NCBI GenBank assembly: GCA_034003745.1 | Contig: JAVEYA010000085.1 | Span: 1-10,386 of the forward strand | Length of the DNA stretch: 10,386 nt | From: JAVEYA01 sp034003745 | GTDB lineage: Bacteria > Bacillota > Peptococcia > DRI-13 > PHAD01 | Direction of reading: 5' to 3' | Part shown: one piece after another, positions 6,594-10,386 of the stretch | Layout of the letters: each line of letters opens with the position of its first letter | How positions within the stretch are numbered: position 1 is the first letter of the stretch | Position numbers and translations under genes: made by a program | Notes under the pieces: model-generated | The model's database searches: none | Told to the model about the DNA's origin: nothing | The model's input: the letters and a program-made list of their open reading frames with translations, nothing else

Positions 6594-6622
6594 GCGTGTA
6601 TTATTAGTATATATATTTCTTG

Positions 6623-6651
6623 CAGACAAGATACCTGCATTCATCTATAAT
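6623..6651 (+). promoter_or_regulatory. Probable sigma-A promoter of the activator gene
   Basis: A perfect TATAAT (6646-6651) lies 17 bases after CAGACA (6623-6628), which matches four of six bases of TTGACA. The start would be near 6658, about 70 bases before the ATG at 6730. A second overlapping TATAAT (6651-6656) has no good -35. Confidence 0.5.
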
Positions 6652-6729
6652 ATAATTGATTCTATAAATCTAGACACCGTCTTTTCCAACAGACATGAAC
6701 TTCCACTATATGTCATCGAGGTGATGCAG

Positions 6730-8130
6730 ATGTTAACGAAAGAATTGCAAAGCGCCTTGGAAGAACTCACGAAGGTACGGGAATATAAAGAAACTTTGGA
6801 AACGATCATTGACAACGACTCCGACTGTTTCGTCGTGGTCAATGCCGATGGGATTATCACCATGTTCAATAAAGCCTATGAAGATTTTATCGGTGTTTCG
6901 AAGGAACAGGCCATTGGCCGCCATGTGACTGAAGTGATCGAAAACACCCGGCTGCATATCGTCGCCAAAACCGGCGTTGCGGAAATGGCCGCCCTGCAGA
7001 AAATCTGCGGACGGGAGATGATCTGCAACCGCGTCCCCATCAAGGAGGACGGTAAACTGATCGGCGCTATCGGCAAGGTCATGTTTAAGGATTTTAACGA
7101 CTTTTCCGCCTTTGTGGACAAATTCAGCAAGATGCAGGCGGAATTGGAGTATTACCGCGACATCGTCAAGAAAATCCAGGTATCCCACTATACCTTCGAT
7201 CAGGTGATCGGCAGCGGCCCGGAAATTTCCGAAGTGAAAGAAATGGCCCAACGCGCCGCTCAGCGCAGTTCGACCGTACTGATCCGGGGGGAAAGCGGTA
7301 CCGGCAAAGAACTCTTTGCCCATGCCATCCATTTTGCCAGCACCCGAAAAAACGGACCTTTTATCAAGGTAAATTGCTGCGCGATTCCGGAAAGCCTGCT
7401 GGAGTCGGAACTCTTCGGCTATGAAGAAGGCGCCTTTACGGGCGCTAAGAAAGGCGGTAAACCCGGAAAATTTGAACTGGCCCATAAAGGCACCCTGTTT
7501 CTGGATGAAATCGGCGATATGCCGGTGAATATGCAAAGCAAGCTCCTGCGCGTCTTACAGGAAAAAGAGTTTGAAAGAGTGGGCGGCACCGCGCCCATCC
7601 CTGTGGATGTACGGGTCATTGCCGCTACCAACCGTAATCTCGAAGATCTGATTAAAGAAGAACGGTTCCGCCAGGATTTGTACTACCGGCTGAATGTGGT
7701 GGAATTGAGAATACCGCCTTTGCGCTATCATAAAAAAGATATGGATGAACTAACCTCGTATGTGTTGGCCAAACTGGCTGCCAAACTGGGCTGCCCCATT
7801 CCGGTTATTGATGAAGAGGCGCGGCAGGCCATACTCAGCTATAATTGGCCGGGCAATGTACGCGAACTGGAAAACGTGTTGGAACGCTGTCTGAATTTCA
7901 TCGATCACGGCGTCATCCGTCTCTCCAATCTTCCCTACAATCTGAAAAACGCCGTGCAGGGCAAAGAAAACCAGGTCATGGAACTCCGCGATCATATGGA
8001 GGAAGCGGAACGCTTAACCATCGTCAACGCCCTGAAAAGCTGCAACGGCAACAAGGTACGCGCCGCCAAACTCTTAGGCATCAGCCGGGCGAATATCTAT
8101 CAAAAAATCACCAAGTACAATATCGGCTAA
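6730..8130 (+). CDS. Sigma-54-dependent transcriptional activator with PAS sensor
   Basis: A 466-residue one-component enhancer-binding protein. After a short helical N-terminus comes a PAS domain (about 25-118, including CFVVVNADGIITMFNKA), then the AAA+ sigma-54 interaction domain with Walker A GESGTGKE (187-194), the sigma-54 contact loop GAFTGA (234-239), Walker B GTLFLDEIGD (254-263) and the arginine-finger region RFRQDLYYRLN (312-322). A Fis-type HTH closes it (about 430-463, NKVRAAKLLGISRANIYQKI). All ATPase motifs are intact. There is no receiver domain, so the PAS domain is probably the signal input rather than a kinase. ATG at 6730 has GAGG eight bases upstream; GTG 6721 and ATG 6724 are too close to that site. 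It diverges from the TRAP operon, whose sigma-54 promoter it very likely activates. The ligand is unknown; a transported acid or its CoA ester is a reasonable guess. Confidence 0.94.
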   Translation: MLTKELQSALEELTKVREYKETLETIIDNDSDCFVVVNADGIITMFNKAYEDFIGVSKEQAIGRHVTEVIENTRLHIVAKTGVAEMAALQKICGREMICNRVPIKEDGKLIGAIGKVMFKDFNDFSAFVDKFSKMQAELEYYRDIVKKIQVSHYTFDQVIGSGPEISEVKEMAQRAAQRSSTVLIRGESGTGKELFAHAIHFASTRKNGPFIKVNCCAIPESLLESELFGYEEGAFTGAKKGGKPGKFELAHKGTLFLDEIGDMPVNMQSKLLRVLQEKEFERVGGTAPIPVDVRVIAATNRNLEDLIKEERFRQDLYYRLNVVELRIPPLRYHKKDMDELTSYVLAKLAAKLGCPIPVIDEEARQAILSYNWPGNVRELENVLERCLNFIDHGVIRLSNLPYNLKNAVQGKENQVMELRDHMEEAERLTIVNALKSCNGNKVRAAKLLGISRANIYQKITKYNIG

Positions 8131-8150
8131 AGAAAAATAGTACAATAGAA

Positions 8151-8172
8151 AAGCCGGCCAACTGGCCGGCTT
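8151..8172. terminator. Bidirectional terminator between convergent genes
   Basis: AAGCCGGCC (8151-8159) and GGCCGGCTT (8164-8172) form a perfect 9-bp GC-rich stem with a 4-base loop. Rightward it is followed by TTCATCTATTTCTT, leftward by TTTTCTATTGTACTATTTTTC. It sits about 20 bases after the activator stop and directly after the peptidase stop, so it probably serves both. Confidence 0.8.
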
Positions 8173-8175
8173 CAT

Positions 8176-9306
8176 CTATTTCTTAATATAGTTCATTGGG
8201 TTCTGGTGCTGACCGTTAAGGCGCACTTCAAAATGCAGGTGCGGGCCGGTGCTCCAGCCGGTGGTCCCGATCTTGGCGATGGTTTGTCCCTTCTTGACCA
8301 CATCGCCGACATTAACCAGCGCAGCCGAGGTATGGGCGTACATGGAGACAATACCGCGTCCGTGGTCGACCATGACAACGCGCCCATAAGCGCCGTACCA
8401 GGCGACCTGGGCTACCTGACCGTTATCAACGGAAACGATGGTGGAGCCATAGGGTGCGGCAATATCAACACCGGTATGCATGCTGTTCGTTTTGGTAATA
8501 GGATGCCTTCTCATGCCGTAAGGCGAGGTAATCCGGGTGTTGCCGGGCGTGGGCCAGGTATATTTGCCGGTGCCCATATGCTGGGTGTTGGGATTGAGCC
8601 TGGCCAGCTCCTCGGCGATTTTTTGCGATTCTTTCTCTAAATCGTCCAAAGCGGCTTCAACCGCTTTCTTCTCGGAGGCGATATCTTTATACAGTTCGTT
8701 TTGACGGGAGGAGGCGACGCTAAGTTCTTCTCTTTGTTTGCTCTGGTCATCCTGCAGCTTCAACAGCGTTTCTTTTTTGACCAGTACTTCATTTTTCTTT
8801 TCCGTGGTAACTTTTATTTCTTCCTTGACCTGGCCGATCAGTTCCATATCCATCTTGGCCAGGCGGCTCATCAAATCCCAGCGTGTCAGAAAATCGGTGA
8901 TACTGGTGGAAGCCAGCAAAACTTCCAAGAAATGCACATCTCCTTGCGCATACATCGTGTTGACGCGCGCGGAAAGCAAACCAACATTGGCGGAGAGGTT
9001 TTCCTCCTCCGTCTCCAGTTCCGCTTCCAGGACGTTCAATTCCTGCAGCGTCTGACTCAGCTTGCTTTCGGTAGTCTTCAGTTTCTTTTCCGTTGTGGTT
9101 AAGGAACTGTTAATGGTACGCAACTCTTTTAAGGCCTTGGACTCTTCATTTTGCTTATTTTTAAGTTCCTGTTCCTTTTGCTGCATCTCTTGTTCAAGCT
9201 GTTTCTGCTGCTTAATCAGGTCGGATTCCGTCACAGCAAATGTCAAAGTGGCGCCGGCAAGTACGAAAATTAGTACCATTGCCACAATTTTCCTAATTTT
9301 TACCAT
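8176..9306 (-). CDS. Coiled-coil M23 family peptidoglycan endopeptidase (EnvC-like layout)
   Basis: A 376-residue exported protein. A hydrophobic signal covers about 5-24 and ends LTFA; long coiled coil follows (about 28-110 and 160-238, rich in Lys, Glu, Gln and Leu); the C-terminus is an M23 (LytM) domain from about 258. Zinc ligands are His277 and Asp281 in HTGVD and His358 in HLHFE, with catalytic His325 (YAHTS) and His356, so the enzyme looks active, unlike the degenerate EnvC of E. coli. It should cut peptide cross-links in the cell wall, with the coiled coil regulating or placing it. The ATG at 9306 starts directly before the signal peptide. Its AAAGGAGG lies 13 bases upstream, an unusually long spacer, and the frame continues to 9348 without a better start. 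It follows the LysM gene by 100 bases and shares a terminator with the activator gene. Confidence 0.9.
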   Translation of the reverse strand: MVKIRKIVAMVLIFVLAGATLTFAVTESDLIKQQKQLEQEMQQKEQELKNKQNEESKALKELRTINSSLTTTEKKLKTTESKLSQTLQELNVLEAELETEEENLSANVGLLSARVNTMYAQGDVHFLEVLLASTSITDFLTRWDLMSRLAKMDMELIGQVKEEIKVTTEKKNEVLVKKETLLKLQDDQSKQREELSVASSRQNELYKDIASEKKAVEAALDDLEKESQKIAEELARLNPNTQHMGTGKYTWPTPGNTRITSPYGMRRHPITKTNSMHTGVDIAAPYGSTIVSVDNGQVAQVAWYGAYGRVVMVDHGRGIVSMYAHTSAALVNVGDVVKKGQTIAKIGTTGWSTGPHLHFEVRLNGQHQNPMNYIKK

Positions 9307-9309
9307 TTT

Positions 9310-9375
9310 TCGTATCCAGCCTCCTTTACCACATACTGGATTCGACACGAATGCTTAGATTCCTGCCGGATACGA
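9310..9375 (-). other. Structured leader of the M23 peptidase gene
   Basis: TCGTATCC and GGATACGA (9310-9317 and 9368-9375) form an 8-bp inverted repeat. Inside it is a small hairpin (ATTCG/CGAAT, 9340-9352). The 3' arm in the leftward RNA fills the long gap between the ribosome binding site and the ATG. It matches no riboswitch I recognise. The AT palindrome TTGTAAT-TT-ATTACAA (9387-9402) lies just after the LysM gene stop. Confidence 0.3.
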
Positions 9376-9406
9376 GGATTTTTTACTTGTAATTTATTAC
9401 AATATA

Positions 9407-10021
9407 TTAAGGAATTTTAAGAATGATTCCCTCATTGATTAAGTCGGGGCTATCCAGTACATCGGTGTTCGCTTCATATATTCTGGTCCATAGCGCGCCT
9501 TTGCCATAGAAGCTGAAGGCAATTTTACTCAGGGTATCACCCGGCTGGATGGTATAAGTCGTTTCGGCGGATGCCGGTTCCACCAAGTCATTGGGCGATA
9601 GCGAAGGATCCGGCGTATTGGGCAAATCGGCCTGCACTGCTGATTTGGCAGGTTCTTCCGGCGGTGCGCTTATCGTCGGAACAGGCGCAGGCGCGGAAGT
9701 TTGATAAGAAAGTGAAAGATAGGAATAGCTAAGTACAAGTATGGTTAGCGTCATAGCGATCAAAAATATTTTATATAAGGAAAGCTTTTTTTCGAGTTCA
9801 TTTCTTCCGGCCGTAGCGGCCTCCCTTTCTTTTGCCAATTCCGCCGCCCGTTCACTTTGCTCCAGTTCGTCTTGCCGCAGGACCTTCTCCAGTTTTCGGC
9901 AAGCTTTTTCGTAGTTGTTCAGCCAGGTCTTGGAAACGGTTTTGACCCCGGCCTTCTTTTTTATTCTTTTGGTCAGCTGGGCGAAGGTATCATTTACAGC
10001 CTTAAACTTTTCCCGCATCAT
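9407..10021 (-). CDS. Membrane-anchored LysM domain protein
   Basis: A 204-residue protein with a charged cytoplasmic N-terminus containing a likely coiled coil (about 35-80), one membrane segment (about 84-102, LYKIFLIAMTLTILVLSYSY), a Pro/Ala/Ser-rich linker (about 107-152) and a C-terminal LysM domain (155-204, with YTIQPGDTLSKIAFSFYGKG). The layout predicts a single-pass protein with the LysM outside, binding N-acetylglucosamine chains of peptidoglycan. Two adjacent ATG codons (10021, 10018) follow AAGGGGG; the second has the better spacing. It lies upstream of the M23 peptidase on the same strand and may share its transcript, which suggests a joint cell-wall role. No catalytic domain is present, and I assign no gene name. 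Confidence 0.85.
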   Translation of the reverse strand: MMREKFKAVNDTFAQLTKRIKKKAGVKTVSKTWLNNYEKACRKLEKVLRQDELEQSERAAELAKEREAATAGRNELEKKLSLYKIFLIAMTLTILVLSYSYLSLSYQTSAPAPVPTISAPPEEPAKSAVQADLPNTPDPSLSPNDLVEPASAETTYTIQPGDTLSKIAFSFYGKGALWTRIYEANTDVLDSPDLINEGIILKIP

Positions 10022-10118
10022 TTTACCCCCTTTTATGATAAGGGTACTAATCTTATATTACTCAACGTTTCGCGCATTTCCTGCAAAATTTTTCCGATTT
10101 CTTGAAAATAATAATAAA

Positions 10119-10150
10119 AAAGCCATGAGGGTGTGAATCCTCATAGCTTT
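10119..10150 (-). terminator. Rho-independent terminator after the right-edge membrane gene
   Basis: AAAGCTATGAGG pairs with CCTCATGGCTTT in the leftward RNA, with one mismatch and an 8-base loop, and is followed by TTTTATTATTATTTTC. It lies 33 bases past the stop at 10183 and separates that gene from the LysM gene. Confidence 0.8.
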
Positions 10151-10182
10151 AATTTATATTCTATCAGGCAACAAATAATTAT

Positions 10183-10386
10183 TTAAACCGGTTTTTCCGG
10201 GGAGGCAAAGGACAAGAAGACAGCGCCCAAGCCGGCGAAGAGAATGACGAGCCACATCAGAAAGCCGAGAAAAGGGACTTTTCCCAGGAGGGCAATAACA
10301 GCGAGACCCAGGAGAACAAACCAGACGCCTTTGTGAATTTCCGGCCAGGAAAATCTTTGCGCCAGCCAATAGCCGATGAAGACAGC
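10183..10386 (-). CDS. Small membrane protein, C-terminal 67 residues, cut by window edge
   Basis: The frame is open from the right edge to a TAA at 10183, with no start in the window. The 67 residues read as two hydrophobic segments (about 20-34 and 38-61, with VWFVLLGLAVIALLGKVPF and FLMWLVILFAGLGAVF) joined at a Gly-Lys-Val-Pro turn, ending in a polar ASPEKPV tail. A C-terminal pair of segments with a VP-hinge resembles the membrane tail of some polymer-forming (bactofilin-related) proteins of Firmicutes, but that is only a resemblance. A good terminator follows, which supports a real gene. No function is assigned. Confidence 0.7.
   Translation of the reverse strand, partial: AVFIGYWLAQRFSWPEIHKGVWFVLLGLAVIALLGKVPFLGFLMWLVILFAGLGAVFLSFASPEKPV

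Larger units (their letters stand above)
6177..6729. other. Divergent regulatory region between dctP and the sigma-54 activator gene
   Basis: No convincing gene lies in these 553 bases. The part from about 6340 to 6660 is clearly richer in A and T than the flanking genes. It contains the leftward sigma-54 element, two candidate activator sites, the promoter of the rightward regulator gene and the long dctP leader, listed separately. A small hairpin with a GAAA loop (TACCTT-GAAA-AAGGTA, 6218-6203 leftward) sits in the leader. A 10-base inverted pair (TATTATTGCA at 6350-6359, TGCAATAATA at 6429-6438) brackets the predicted transcription start side. I recognise no known riboswitch. Confidence 0.7.

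Noticed and set aside
9307..9406. A cyclic-di-AMP (ydaO-type) riboswitch ahead of the M23 gene
   Set aside because: Such elements do control wall hydrolases, but this gap is only 100 bases and lacks the conserved sequence blocks.
10022..10118. TTGAGT and TATCAT ahead of the LysM gene as a promoter
   Set aside because: The spacing is 19 bases and the start would fall inside the ribosome binding site. TTGCAG with TAATAT is another weak possibility with a 20-base spacer.
10154..10369. A 71-codon minus-strand reading frame at the right edge
   Set aside because: It is arginine-, cysteine- and proline-rich with no family character. The neighbouring frame ending at 10183 encodes a coherent membrane protein through the same bases.
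1..10386. CRISPR arrays, insertion sequences, tRNA or rRNA genes, phage or defence genes
   Set aside because: No spaced direct repeats, transposase motifs, cloverleaf sequences or recognised defence domains were found on reading both strands.

Overview
The window looks like the chromosome of a Firmicute. Strong purine-rich Shine-Dalgarno sites (AGGAGG, GGAGG), GTG and TTG starts, a Gram-positive-style lipoprotein signal and an M23/LysM envelope locus all fit. A fermentative, Negativicutes-like anaerobe is my best guess, from the overall style of the proteins; no marker gene confirms it. No rRNA, tRNA, CRISPR array or insertion sequence is visible.

Layout. Positions 1-6176 hold six leftward genes, in transcription order: dctP (TRAP substrate-binding lipoprotein), dctQ and dctM (TRAP membrane subunits), pct (propionate-type CoA-transferase), an SDR-family 3-ketoacyl/acetoacetyl-CoA reductase or 3-hydroxyacyl dehydrogenase, and the first 99 codons of an acetyl-CoA acetyltransferase that runs off the left edge. 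Facing away across a 553-base AT-rich intergenic region (6177-6729) is a rightward gene for a one-component sigma-54 activator (PAS, AAA+, Fis-type HTH). Right of a bidirectional terminator near 8160 is an unrelated leftward envelope block: a coiled-coil M23 peptidase, a membrane-anchored LysM protein, and the C-terminus of a small membrane protein cut by the right edge.

How the parts fit. The intergenic region carries a nearly perfect sigma-54 -24/-12 element pointing at the TRAP genes (6461-6478). Upstream of it are a perfect 16-bp palindrome (6578-6593) and a second, imperfect inverted repeat, both plausible activator sites. This suggests the PAS activator senses a metabolite and switches on uptake of a short carboxylic acid, which Pct would activate to a CoA ester for the reductase/dehydrogenase and thiolase. 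The arrangement resembles the E. coli ato system (sigma-54 activator AtoC, CoA-transferase AtoDA, permease AtoE, thiolase AtoB), with a TRAP transporter, a fused CoA-transferase and an added dehydrogenase. The substrate cannot be read from sequence; 3-hydroxybutyrate, acetoacetate and lactate are candidates. Control is probably layered: a stem-loop follows dctP, a terminator follows dctM, pct has a possible promoter/operator of its own, and the thiolase leader can form two mutually exclusive hairpins.
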